Source of the DNA: JBDHDH01 sp039591615
GTDB lineage: Bacteria > Gemmatimonadota > Gemmatimonadetes > Gemmatimonadales > GWC2-71-9
Length of the DNA stretch: 64,000 nucleotides
Direction: 5' to 3'
Assembly: GCA_039591615.1 (NCBI GenBank)
Contig: JBDHDH010000027.1
Span: forward strand, 18,849 to 82,848
Made by a program: the position numbers and the translations under genes. The number at the start of each line of letters is the position of its first letter. Within the stretch, counting starts at the first letter, position 1. Below, in pieces: positions 24,744 to 32,237 of the stretch. The notes below the pieces were generated by a model. It ran no database searches. It was not told where the DNA came from and saw nothing but the letters and a program-made list of their open reading frames with translations.

Positions 24744-25871
24744 TTGCGAGCATTTGACAGATGGCTAAGACTGCTATCAGTCCTCATCGGGTTCGGGTTT
24801 GCCTGCACCCCGGAGGCGGAGCCTGTCGTTATCGGTCTCGTCGGCCCGTTCTCGCAGGCCCGCGGCGAATCGATGCGCCTGGGCGCGGAGCTCGCCGCCA
24901 GCCAGATCAATCAGCAAGGCGGGATCGACGGACGCCCGCTGTCCCTGCTCATGCGCGACGACAGCGCGAACGCCGAGGTGGCGGCGCGCGTCGCGCAGGA
25001 CCTCGTCGATGCCCGGGGTTTGGTTGCCGTCATCGGACACCTCACCAGCACCGCCACGCTGGCGGCTGCCGCAGTCTACAATCGGGCAGACAATCCGGTC
25101 GTGGCGATCTCCCCCTCGGCGTCGAGTCCCGCGATGCCGTCTGCTGGGCAATACACGTTTCGAATCTGCCCCGATGATGGCGTGCACGCTGCACGCCTGG
25201 CAGTCTGGGCGTCGGAGGGCGGGGCACGCGCGGTGTCCGTAGTCTACCGGAACGACGACTACGGCCGGGGCATGCGCACGACGTTCACCCAGAGCTTCAC
25301 GGCTTTGGGGGGAACCATCGTGGGAGAGGACCCCTATGTCGACGAGCTCACGACCTTCGAGCCGTATCTGAGACGCGCGTTCCGACGCGGGGGGTTCGAC
25401 GGCCTCATGATCGCCGGCACCCCCACGGGGGCCGAGCGTGCGCTCTTGGCCCTGGACTCCCTGGGGTTGCGTCCCGTGGTGTTCGGTGGCGATGGATTGG
25501 TCGGCCTTGAAACGTCCCAAGTGGTGAACGTCGATGGCACCTACATCTCGACGGGGTACCTGTGGGACCGGCCCGGCACCCAAAACGAGGCATTTGTGTC
25601 TGCCTACCGGGAGGCCCATGGCAATCGCCTTCCCGACCATCGGGGTGCAGGCGCGTACGACATCGTCCATCTCATCGCTCGAGCGGTGGCGGCGGTGGGA
25701 ACGGACCGGCGGGCCATCCGGGATTATCTGGCCGGAGTCGGGACCGACACGCCCGCGTTCGAAGGCGTGACGGGCACGGTTGTGTTCGACGAAAACGGGG
25801 ACGTCCCGGACAAGGAGGTCGTCGTTGGCGTGATCCGAAACGGGCGACTCGTGACGGCGGCCGGGCAATGA
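24744..25871 (+). CDS. Leu/Ile/Val-type ABC substrate-binding lipoprotein
   Basis: 375 residues from TTG 24744, which follows CGGAGA by seven bases and gives a compact lipoprotein signal (basic RAFDRWLR, then LLSVLIGFGFAC with Cys 21). The mature protein is a type 1 periplasmic-binding fold of the LivJ class: VIGLVGPFSQARGESMRLGA, QINQQGGIDGRPLSLLMRDD, VAVIGHLTSTATLAAA, SVVYRNDDYGRGMRTTF, and GAYDIVHLIARAV. It binds small solutes, typically amino acids. No permease genes follow; instead it overlaps a chemoreceptor gene by four bases (ATGA), suggesting ligand sensing and not uptake. Confidence 0.85.
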   Translation: MRAFDRWLRLLSVLIGFGFACTPEAEPVVIGLVGPFSQARGESMRLGAELAASQINQQGGIDGRPLSLLMRDDSANAEVAARVAQDLVDARGLVAVIGHLTSTATLAAAAVYNRADNPVVAISPSASSPAMPSAGQYTFRICPDDGVHAARLAVWASEGGARAVSVVYRNDDYGRGMRTTFTQSFTALGGTIVGEDPYVDELTTFEPYLRRAFRRGGFDGLMIAGTPTGAERALLALDSLGLRPVVFGGDGLVGLETSQVVNVDGTYISTGYLWDRPGTQNEAFVSAYREAHGNRLPDHRGAGAYDIVHLIARAVAAVGTDRRAIRDYLAGVGTDTPAFEGVTGTVVFDENGDVPDKEVVVGVIRNGRLVTAAGQ

Positions 25872-27571
25872 GTCTTCTCCAGAGGCTCAACACGGTCAGT
25901 TTCCGGATCGGACTCGCCGAAAGCGTCTTGGTGATAGGGCTCGTGGTGGTGGCCCTCATCGGGATCGCGGCCCTCCGGACCGTGAGCGAAAGCGTCTCGG
26001 CGCAGCTCGCCGGCCTGGCTCGGACGTCGGAGGTGAGTAGCGGATTGGTGGTCGCCCTGTTCGACGAGATACGGGCCGCTGAGCAGTACCTCACCGATCG
26101 CTCGCAGGATGCCCGGGAGACCTTCGCAGCCGCCGGACAGACCGCCTACGCTCACCAGCGTCGCATGCGCTCGCTCCCCGAACTCTCCGCATCCGACCGG
26201 CTGATGGTCAATCGGATCGCATCGCTCCAGTCCCGCATGGAAGCGTGGTACTCGCTCGCCCATGCGCAATACGACCTCGGCCGACGTGACGGAGCGCTCC
26301 TATCGGCGACGGCAGGTCGGGATCCCGCCACCGAGTTGATGCGGCTCGTCCGCGACTTCGCCGCCGTACAGCGGGCGCGCACTGACGCCACAGCCAGGAG
26401 TCTCAACCGGACCGCCAGCGAGCGACGCCTCGCCATCTGGACCGTGCTCGCCGTCTCCATTGCCATCGGGCTTGGCGTCGGCGTGACGACGCTCCGTGCC
26501 GTTCGGCAACCACTGCTGCGCCTCGAGGCAGCGGCTAAGCGCTTCGGTGCAGGCGACCTCCGCCCGTTCGATCTGGGAGCGGTCCCCGGTGAGCTCGGTG
26601 CGCTGTCTGACGCCATTGGGCGCATCGGCAGCCGCCTCCGGGGCCTCATCGGTGAAGTCGTGCACGAGGGTGAGGGCATTGCGTCCACCGCCGCCGATCT
26701 GTCGGCAATCTCCGAGCAGCTGGCGGCCACCTCCGGGGAGGTCTCGACGGCAATGGTCGACATGTCGGGCGCGGCGGAACGCCAGGTGACCGGACTAGAG
26801 CAGTCCTCGGTGGCCGTCGAGCAGCTCCGAGCCGCCGCGGTCGCGAATCGGGAAGTGGGTCAGCAGGTTGCACAGCTGGGAGGTGACATCCGGCGACTGG
26901 CCGAGCGCTACCGCCACGACGTGGCGGGCGCCGCCACCGGGTTGCTCGAGCTGGGCGACGTGGTCCAAACCAGCGCTGCCCAGGTCGAAGAGTTGGATCG
27001 AATGTCCGACGCGGTCTATGACTTCGTCGATCTCGTCAAGCGAATCTCTTCACAGACGAACCTGCTGGCGCTCAACGCCGCGATCGAGGCCGCGCGCGCC
27101 GGGGAGCATGGGCTCGGGTTCGCCGTCGTCGCGGACGAAGTCCGGCAGCTCGCCGACTCCAGCGCCAGTGCCGCCGGGAACATCAGCGGGACCTTGGAAA
27201 GCGTGCGCGGCAAGGTGACCGAGGTGGCAGCCACGATGGAAGCGGGTCGGGGCAAGGTTAGCGGGGCGGAAAGCGTCGCACAGGGAGCAGCAAAGGCGCT
27301 CGAGACAATTGTCACTGCAGTCCGGAGGATCGAGGACGCGGCGCAAAGTGTGGAGCGGGCTGCACAGGATAACCTGGAAGCGGCGGAACGGATCAGAGCC
27401 GTCATCGCCTCGGTCAGCGAAACGGCACAGGGATACGCGTCTTCGAGTCAGGAAGTGTCGGCCGCGGCTCAGCAGCAGGGGGCGTCGACCCAGGAGATGG
27501 CCGCACAAGCCGCGCAACTCAACGAAGCGGCTGAGCGATTGCGGTCCGTGGTCCGTGGATTCCGGCTGTGA
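25868..27571 (+). CDS. Methyl-accepting chemotaxis protein
   Basis: 567 residues from ATG 25868. The first membrane helix lies near residues 15-38 (LAESVLVIGLVVVALIGIAA), followed by a periplasmic helical sensor of about 150 residues and a second helix near 197-218 (LAIWTVLAVSIAIGLGVGV). A HAMP-like segment (RLEAAAKRFGAGDLRPFDLG) and a long coiled coil follow. The conserved signalling tip is ISSQTNLLALNAAIEAARAG followed by FAVVADEVRQLAD. Its stop lies just before the histone-like gene on the opposite strand. The overlap with the binding lipoprotein suggests the lipoprotein presents ligand to this receptor. No che genes are in the window. Confidence 0.92.
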   Translation: MSLLQRLNTVSFRIGLAESVLVIGLVVVALIGIAALRTVSESVSAQLAGLARTSEVSSGLVVALFDEIRAAEQYLTDRSQDARETFAAAGQTAYAHQRRMRSLPELSASDRLMVNRIASLQSRMEAWYSLAHAQYDLGRRDGALLSATAGRDPATELMRLVRDFAAVQRARTDATARSLNRTASERRLAIWTVLAVSIAIGLGVGVTTLRAVRQPLLRLEAAAKRFGAGDLRPFDLGAVPGELGALSDAIGRIGSRLRGLIGEVVHEGEGIASTAADLSAISEQLAATSGEVSTAMVDMSGAAERQVTGLEQSSVAVEQLRAAAVANREVGQQVAQLGGDIRRLAERYRHDVAGAATGLLELGDVVQTSAAQVEELDRMSDAVYDFVDLVKRISSQTNLLALNAAIEAARAGEHGLGFAVVADEVRQLADSSASAAGNISGTLESVRGKVTEVAATMEAGRGKVSGAESVAQGAAKALETIVTAVRRIEDAAQSVERAAQDNLEAAERIRAVIASVSETAQGYASSSQEVSAAAQQQGASTQEMAAQAAQLNEAAERLRSVVRGFRL

Positions 27572-27575
27572 TTCG

Positions 27576-27986
27576 TCAGCGGCGCTTGGTGCGCTTCGAT
27601 GTCGTCGTCTTTCGTACTCTGGACGCGGCCCGTGTCTTGGCCTTCCGGGCGGTCTTTTTGCTCGTGGCCTTCCGGCGGCCCGTCTTCTTGGCGGACTTCG
27701 GCTTCGCGGTCTTCACCGTCTTCCCTCGGCCCCTACCCTTCCGACCCTTGGCCGCCTTGGTCACTTCCTCCAGGAGCTGATCGCCCTCATCTGCGCTGAT
27801 GAGACCCCGCCGGACCGCGTACTGGACCAACTCGCGAGCATCGGCGAGCTGGAACTCCCCAGCACCGGCCCCAGCCCGGACCATGTTGACCATCGCGTCC
27901 GCGACGGGACTTCGAAGCACACTCGCGATTCCCGGGACGGATTCGAGGAGTGCGGAGATTTGCGAGCCGCCAAGCTCGGGCACCAT
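27576..27986 (-). CDS. Histone H1-like DNA-binding protein
   Basis: 136 residues in two parts. Residues 1-75 are a helical domain (ISALLESVPGIASVLRSPVA, ADARELVQYAVRRGLISADE). Residues 76-136 are an extremely Lys/Arg-rich disordered tail with Ala, Thr and Ser spacers (KTAKPKSAKKTGRRKATSKK), like bacterial H1-type nucleoid proteins. It probably compacts DNA or binds RNA. Its stop is 5 bases from the chemoreceptor stop, convergent. Confidence 0.75.
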   Translation of the reverse strand: MVPELGGSQISALLESVPGIASVLRSPVADAMVNMVRAGAGAGEFQLADARELVQYAVRRGLISADEGDQLLEEVTKAAKGRKGRGRGKTVKTAKPKSAKKTGRRKATSKKTARKAKTRAASRVRKTTTSKRTKRR

Positions 27987-28129
27987 ATGGATCCTTCAGC
28001 GGTGAACTCTCGGGCGCCAAGCTAGCCGGTCGGCAGACCGGAGTCAAGCGGCCATCAAACCGGAGAGACTGGACGTAACTTCTTTCAAATAAATAGGTTA
28101 GATGACTTGTCGGACGCCCAGACCGGCGG

Positions 28130-28399
28130 TCAGCTCACGGGTTTTCGGGGGCGCTGGGCCTCGCGGCGCAGCGATCGGGGGGCTCGCCGCCAGAGCCGCC
28201 ATTCCGACTGCGACAAGATTTCGCCTAAGACAGCCCGGGTTCGCTGGTCCACCGGCATGTCCATCTGCATTTCGAGCCGGTATTCCGCTCGATCATCGCC
28301 CCGGCCGGTCAGGACGAACCCAGAGCGGGCCGGCTGGACAGAATCGATCTCGATATCCGCCACGGGGACAAAGTCGTCGGACGACGGTGGGCTGGTCAT
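28130..28399 (-). CDS. Hypothetical small protein
   Basis: 89 residues from ATG 28399, with an in-frame ATG at 28462 upstream. The acidic N-terminal part (SSDDFVPVADIEIDS) continues into a strand-rich segment (SGFVLTGRGDDRAEYRLEMQ) and a basic C-terminus (WRLWRRAPRSLRREAQRPRK). No family is recognised. It lies divergent to the zinc-ribbon gene at 28529. Confidence 0.5.
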   Translation of the reverse strand: MTSPPSSDDFVPVADIEIDSVQPARSGFVLTGRGDDRAEYRLEMQMDMPVDQRTRAVLGEILSQSEWRLWRRAPRSLRREAQRPRKPVS

Positions 28400-28528
28400 G
28401 GGCCGCTCCGGAGAAGGCACTCCGACACAGTGGCCCAGTCCGGAGCCCTCGTCAAGTGTCATGGCGCCTCTTACGGGGCCCTCATCGTTCAGGTAAGTTT
28501 CAGCGGCTTTTCGCGGGAGTTTGGAGCA

Positions 28529-28786
28529 GTGGGACGTCGAGGGATCAAGGAGTATCGCGCAGCGGAAGCGCTTCAGCTCATTCTCGCAGATCGGGATCGG
28601 GAAGATCTCGCCTGTCCGTCCTGCGGGAATGGTAGTATCGAGCGCGTCCCAAAGAGACGGCTTCCCAAATCCCGCTGGGATTCACATCGACGCGTCACGC
28701 TCAAGTGCGGCAAATGCGGGCGGCAAGCCGTATACGTGCCGCGGAACGTCACCCAGCCATCGGACAGGGAGCTTCTCACCAGGTAG
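28529..28786 (+). CDS. Small zinc-ribbon protein, hypothetical
   Basis: About 85 residues from GTG 28529; the frame is open back to an ATG at 28430. Helical GIKEYRAAEALQLILADRDR is followed by a four-Cys ribbon: CPSCGNGSIERVP and CGKCGRQAVYVPR, 35 residues apart. It resembles small nucleic-acid-binding ribbon proteins; the function is unknown. It overlaps the divergent small gene's possible longer start. Confidence 0.55.
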   Translation: MGRRGIKEYRAAEALQLILADRDREDLACPSCGNGSIERVPKRRLPKSRWDSHRRVTLKCGKCGRQAVYVPRNVTQPSDRELLTR

Positions 28787-28829
28787 CCTCTCGCCGACCG
28801 AGGCGCGGCGAGGCAGGCCTTTCTTCGCG

Positions 28830-29276
28830 CTACCCCACCGGCAAGGTCCAGCGCTCGAACGGGCTGTCCATGGCCACGTCCACGGACACCGTGCATCCAG
28901 CCCTGCGGGCGGCATCCGCGTGCGCAGCCAGGTGCTCAATACCCGCGACGCGCAACTTGAGGAGGTAGCCACCGTCACTGCCGAGACGGTGACATTCCTG
29001 TATATCACCCACCGCGGCCCACTGCCTTACGAGGCTGGCAATCGGCGTGTTGGGACCCGGCACTGCCCGAACAAATGCCAAAAACCCTCGCCCGATCGCC
29101 TGTGCGTCGACCCTGGCGTGGTAACCCAACACGATGCGTCGCGCCTCCAACTTGCGCACCCGCTGAAATGCCGCCGGACCGCTGAGACCGACAGCCTGTC
29201 CCAGATCCTGGTACGCCATTCTCCCTTCGAGCTGAAGGAGTGCAAGCAGTCGACGGTCGACTTGATCCAGGTTCAT
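28830..29276 (-). CDS. Lrp/AsnC-family transcriptional regulator
   Basis: 148 residues. The N-terminal winged helix (DQVDRRLLALLQLEGRMAYQ, LGQAVGLSGPAAFQRVRKLE) and the linker IVLGYHARVDAQAIGRGFLA are standard for Lrp/AsnC. The C-terminal RAM ligand-binding domain follows (DIQECHRLGSDGGYLLKLRV). Length is normal. These proteins form octamers and sense amino acids. The AT-rich stretch directly upstream (29279-29330) may be its own operator. No adjacent transporter points to the ligand. Confidence 0.92.
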   Translation of the reverse strand: MNLDQVDRRLLALLQLEGRMAYQDLGQAVGLSGPAAFQRVRKLEARRIVLGYHARVDAQAIGRGFLAFVRAVPGPNTPIASLVRQWAAVGDIQECHRLGSDGGYLLKLRVAGIEHLAAHADAARRAGCTVSVDVAMDSPFERWTLPVG

Positions 29277-29617
29277 GATATGACATTTTGCATTTAATTA
29301 ATGTATCAAAATAGAATTTTGCAGCCTCCTGTGTCAATCCAACGGAGAGCTGTCGGCGCTGCGGCGACGCTTTCGAGTCGATCCCGCGCGCGATGCGCCG
29401 GGTTGCTCTGTAGCCCGCTGGCACCTCGGGGCGTACCGACGCCCCTCTCCCGGCGACATCCCAGCCGGCCCGTGGCACATGGTCTCGTGAGGCGTGTCCA
29501 CACGCGGCGAGGCCCGGCGGGCGCACCTCGCTCGTCAGTCCAAAAGAACACGCCGCCGTGGCCACGACCACGACGGCTAGCGGCTGCATGTGATGAAGCG
29601 GGACGAACGCCCCGAAC
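29277..29617. promoter_or_regulatory. Non-coding interval; AT-rich Lrp operator/promoter at its left end
   Basis: Bases 29279-29330 are strikingly AT-rich against the GC-rich background and contain TTTTGCA twice (29286-29292 and 29318-29324) around a TTAATTAA core at 29295-29302, next to the Lrp start. This fits an autoregulatory Lrp site. The remaining 290 bases up to lepB hold open frames on both strands with no supporting start or family; I call no gene there. Confidence 0.45.
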
Positions 29618-30409
29618 CTAGTCGGGCGTCGAGAAGATCCGACCCCACCGAATGTTCGTCAGGAAGGGCAGGGGAAGCAACCCGCTCCTGTCGAAGCTGT
29701 AGTAGATCAGGAGCGGGCGTCCCGAGATGCGATCCCGCCCGAGGAAGCCCCAATAGCGACTGTCGTAGGAGTTGTCCCGATTGTCCCCCATCACGAAGAA
29801 TGAATCGGGCGGTACCACGACGGGGCCCCAGTTCTTGAGGGTGGGTCGATAGCTGCGGCGATCCCGACCGGAGAGATACCTGACCTGCCATGCTCGCATC
29901 CGTGGATCCTCCGGATCGGTCATCGGGTCCGTCAGGATGACATACGGCTCCTCGACCGGACGCCCATTCGCATGGAGCACGTTGTTTTCCATGAAGAGGG
30001 TGTCACCGGGCATTCCCACCAGGCGTTTGACAACGTTGACGCCGGGCTCGATGGGGGATTCGAAGATCACAATGTCCGCCCGCAGCGGCTCGCGAATGGC
30101 TGGGAGTCGCGTGTTCACAATGGGAATCTCCGCCCCGTAGAGCGCTTTGTTGACGAAGAGGAAATCGCCAATGAGTAGCGTGTTTTCCATGCTTCCTGAC
30201 GGAATCCGGAAGGCTTCAACGAGGAGCGCCCGGAGGAAGAACCAGATGACCAAGGCAATCACGATCGATTTGACCCACTCGCGGGTGGATTGTGCGGTCG
30301 ACTTTCGCTGTTTGGTCGCTTGCTGCGGTTCTTCCTGACCGCCTTCTCCGGACTGCCGCGGTTGCTTCTCCCTGCTCACGGTCGCGCTTGCCCCTTGTTC
30401 AGGATTCAC
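29618..30409 (-). CDS. lepB: Signal peptidase I
   Basis: 263 residues from GTG 30409. An N-terminal disordered region rich in Gln, Glu and Lys (1-42) is followed by one membrane helix (WVKSIVIALVIWFFLRALLV). The catalytic Ser lies in FRIPSGSMENTLLIGDFLFV near residue 73 and the Lys in VNVVKRLVGMPGDTL near 127; GDNRDNSYDSRYWG near 212 is the conserved box E. It cleaves Sec and Tat signal peptides at the outer face of the inner membrane. The GTG start lies inside a heptamer array with no Shine-Dalgarno sequence; GTG 30379 is an alternative. Confidence 0.93.
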   Translation of the reverse strand: MNPEQGASATVSREKQPRQSGEGGQEEPQQATKQRKSTAQSTREWVKSIVIALVIWFFLRALLVEAFRIPSGSMENTLLIGDFLFVNKALYGAEIPIVNTRLPAIREPLRADIVIFESPIEPGVNVVKRLVGMPGDTLFMENNVLHANGRPVEEPYVILTDPMTDPEDPRMRAWQVRYLSGRDRRSYRPTLKNWGPVVVPPDSFFVMGDNRDNSYDSRYWGFLGRDRISGRPLLIYYSFDRSGLLPLPFLTNIRWGRIFSTPD

Positions 30410-30480
30410 AGGATTCAGCTGAAGATTCTACCTTCAACACTCAGCATTCAGCGCTCGGCTTTCAGCGTTCAGCATTCAGG
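30410..30480 (-). repeat. Heptanucleotide array 3 (unit TGAATGC on the minus strand)
   Basis: Seven to eight degenerate units on the minus strand: TGAATGC, TGAACGC, TGAAAGC, CGAGCGC, TGAATGC, TGAGTGT, TGAAGGT, then further TGAATCC copies running into the first codons of lepB. The first unit supplies the TGA stop codon of the propeller lipoprotein. Same period as arrays 1 and 2 but an unrelated unit. Confidence 0.85.
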
Positions 30481-31555
30481 ATCCAGATGCAGGTTCTACC
30501 CACTCCGCAACAAAGATGTTCGTCTCACCCGGGACGGTGCCGTGACGATTGGATGCAAACACCAGATGGCGCCCGTCCGGGGAGAACATGGGGAACCCAT
30601 CGAACTCCTCGTGGGTGGTCACCTGTGTGAGCCCCGTGCCGTCGAGGTTGACCATGTACAGGTCGAAGTTCCGGGAGCGTGGATTCGCATGATTCGATGC
30701 GAAGATGATCCGGTTTCCGTCAGGATGGAAGTAGGGGGCGAAGTTGGCGCCTCCCAGATCAGTGACCTGACGTTGGTCTGACCCGTCAGCCTTCATCGCC
30801 CAGATCTCCATTCGACTGGGGCGAACCTGGTTGCTGTCGAGCAGTTGACGGTAGTCGGCACGCCCCTCTTCGGTTTCCGGGTGCCATGAGCGGTACACGA
30901 TCATGCTTCCGTCGGGCGAAAAGAACGGGCCACCGTCGTATCCAACCGTGCTGGTCAGTCGCCGGATGTCACTCCCGTCGATGCTCATCGTGTAGATGTC
31001 GAGGTCGCCGTCCCGCAATGAGGTGAACACGATCGTACGCCCGTCAGGCGACAGCGTCGCCTCAGCGTCATAGCGAGGTGAGCGCATCAGCAGCTCGAGC
31101 TCACTCCCATCGGCCTTGGCGCTGTAGATGTCAAAGTCATAGAGCGCCCACACGTACCCACGAGAATAATCGGGGGGTGGCGGGCAGCGCTCATCGTTGT
31201 GGAACGTGCTGGAATAGAGGATCTTCTCCCCGCCGCCGTAGAAATATCCGCACGTCGTCCGACCGAGACCACTGGACACCCGCCGCATACCGGAGCCGTC
31301 CACATCGATGATGTACTGCTGATCACACGTGGAGTCGCTCGATTGGTGCTGGAAGATCAGCTGTGTCCCATCCGGTGAGAAATAGGCCTCGGCGTTCTGT
31401 CCACCGAAGGTGAGTTGTGTGATGTTCGTGAAGAAGGGCTCTCCGGGGGCCGGATCGCGGCCAACGGCCGGACTTGTTTCTTGCCCACAGCCCACCGACG
31501 CCGCGGTCACCATCAGAACGAGGGCCCGGCGTGCCCCAATACCGATCGATGTCAT
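30476..31555 (-). CDS. TolB-like beta-propeller lipoprotein
   Basis: 359 residues. The lipoprotein signal ends VLMVTAASVGC with Cys 23. The mature part has repeated WD40-like/PD40 blades with the pattern FSPDGxxIxFxS: YFSPDGTQLIFQH, LSPDGRTIVFTS, FSPDGSMIVYRSW, FHPDGNRIIFASN and FSPDGRHLVFASN. This is the propeller of TolB, but the N-terminal TolB domain is absent, so it is a TolB-like binding lipoprotein. The last codons (PASGS) and the stop are formed by array 3, which leads into lepB on the same strand. Confidence 0.88.
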   Translation of the reverse strand: MTSIGIGARRALVLMVTAASVGCGQETSPAVGRDPAPGEPFFTNITQLTFGGQNAEAYFSPDGTQLIFQHQSSDSTCDQQYIIDVDGSGMRRVSSGLGRTTCGYFYGGGEKILYSSTFHNDERCPPPPDYSRGYVWALYDFDIYSAKADGSELELLMRSPRYDAEATLSPDGRTIVFTSLRDGDLDIYTMSIDGSDIRRLTSTVGYDGGPFFSPDGSMIVYRSWHPETEEGRADYRQLLDSNQVRPSRMEIWAMKADGSDQRQVTDLGGANFAPYFHPDGNRIIFASNHANPRSRNFDLYMVNLDGTGLTQVTTHEEFDGFPMFSPDGRHLVFASNRHGTVPGETNIFVAEWVEPASGS

Positions 31556-31751
31556 CGGTCAATTATAACACCGATTCTCCAGCGGCTCGACTGCGCGTGA
31601 CCCGGCTCACATCGTTGTAGTAACCCGTCACACCTTCCCGGATCCCAGCGGCCCCGGAATGTGCAACGAGTTTAGCGCAAACCGGGCACCCGCTGCGCCG
31701 CACTCGATAGTGCCATCGGTCAACCCTCTGTCCGACAATGGCTTGTGAAGC

Positions 31752-31766
31752 TGGCACCCGCTTTGC
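31752..31766 (+). promoter_or_regulatory. Sigma-54-type -24/-12 promoter
   Basis: TGGCAC, five bases, TTGC: an exact match to the consensus TGGCAC-N5-TTGC with GG and GC ten bases apart. It is in a non-coding interval, on the same strand as and 39 bases upstream of the ATG at 31805, the expected placement. No enhancer-binding regulator gene is in the window. Confidence 0.6.
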
Positions 31767-31804
31767 CTCTTAGGATGGCGAGGCAAACGAACTAGGGTGT
31801 CCCA

Positions 31805-32131
31805 ATGAATCGAGAGCCACGTAAAGCGAGAGCGTTCCGGGTGGACGGGCTCGGCCGGCTCTGCCTCGAGGGTCAGGATGTCGCTACGTATCTATTCCAG
31901 GTGCCCCAGGATCAGCGCCAGTGGTTGCGACTCCGTGATATCGTCGAGCAGATAGTCCAGGCGGCCGCGAAGACGCACCTCCGCGAGCTCCCAGCCATCG
32001 CGCAAGAGATGCGGGATGTCTTGGCGGGACCACCGTCAGTGAAGGCAGCCGACCAACTCAACGCAGGATTCGACCGCATCGTCAAGCTGCTCCGCTCCGC
32101 GCAGAGTGGCCTGTTCATCGCCATTCCCTGA
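31805..32131 (+). CDS. Hypothetical protein behind a sigma-54-type promoter
   Basis: 108 residues. An N-terminal basic strand-rich part (KARAFRVDGLGRLCLEGQDV) is followed by helices (QQRQWLRLRDI-like DQRQWLRLRDIVEQIVQAAA, LRELPAIAQEMRDVLAGP, DQLNAGFDRIVKLLRSAQSG). No signal or membrane segment. The family is unknown. It is probably transcribed alone from the promoter at 31752 and stopped by the hairpin at 32177. Sigma-54 control would place it in nitrogen, motility or stress responses, which is inference only. Confidence 0.65.
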   Translation: MNREPRKARAFRVDGLGRLCLEGQDVATYLFQVPQDQRQWLRLRDIVEQIVQAAAKTHLRELPAIAQEMRDVLAGPPSVKAADQLNAGFDRIVKLLRSAQSGLFIAIP

Positions 32132-32176
32132 CGCCGGGAGGCTGGGGAACGATTCCACAGCACGAGACCAACAACC

Positions 32177-32202
32177 GAAAGCGCCCCCGAGGGGGCGCTT
32201 TC
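32177..32202. terminator. Bidirectional terminator hairpin
   Basis: A perfect 12-bp inverted repeat (GAAAGCGCCCCC and GGGGGCGCTTTC) around GA. T-rich bases follow on the plus strand and the arm's AAAG gives U residues on the minus strand. It separates the convergent genes ending at 32131 and 32238. Confidence 0.85.
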
Positions 32203-32237
32203 ATATGGCCCTGCCACTCTGTCTGCGAGGCCTTGGC

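Noticed and set aside
29005..29589. A 194-codon minus-strand frame with a hydrophobic start, before the Lrp gene
   Set aside because: It overlaps the Lrp gene in another frame and loses any pattern after about 30 residues.
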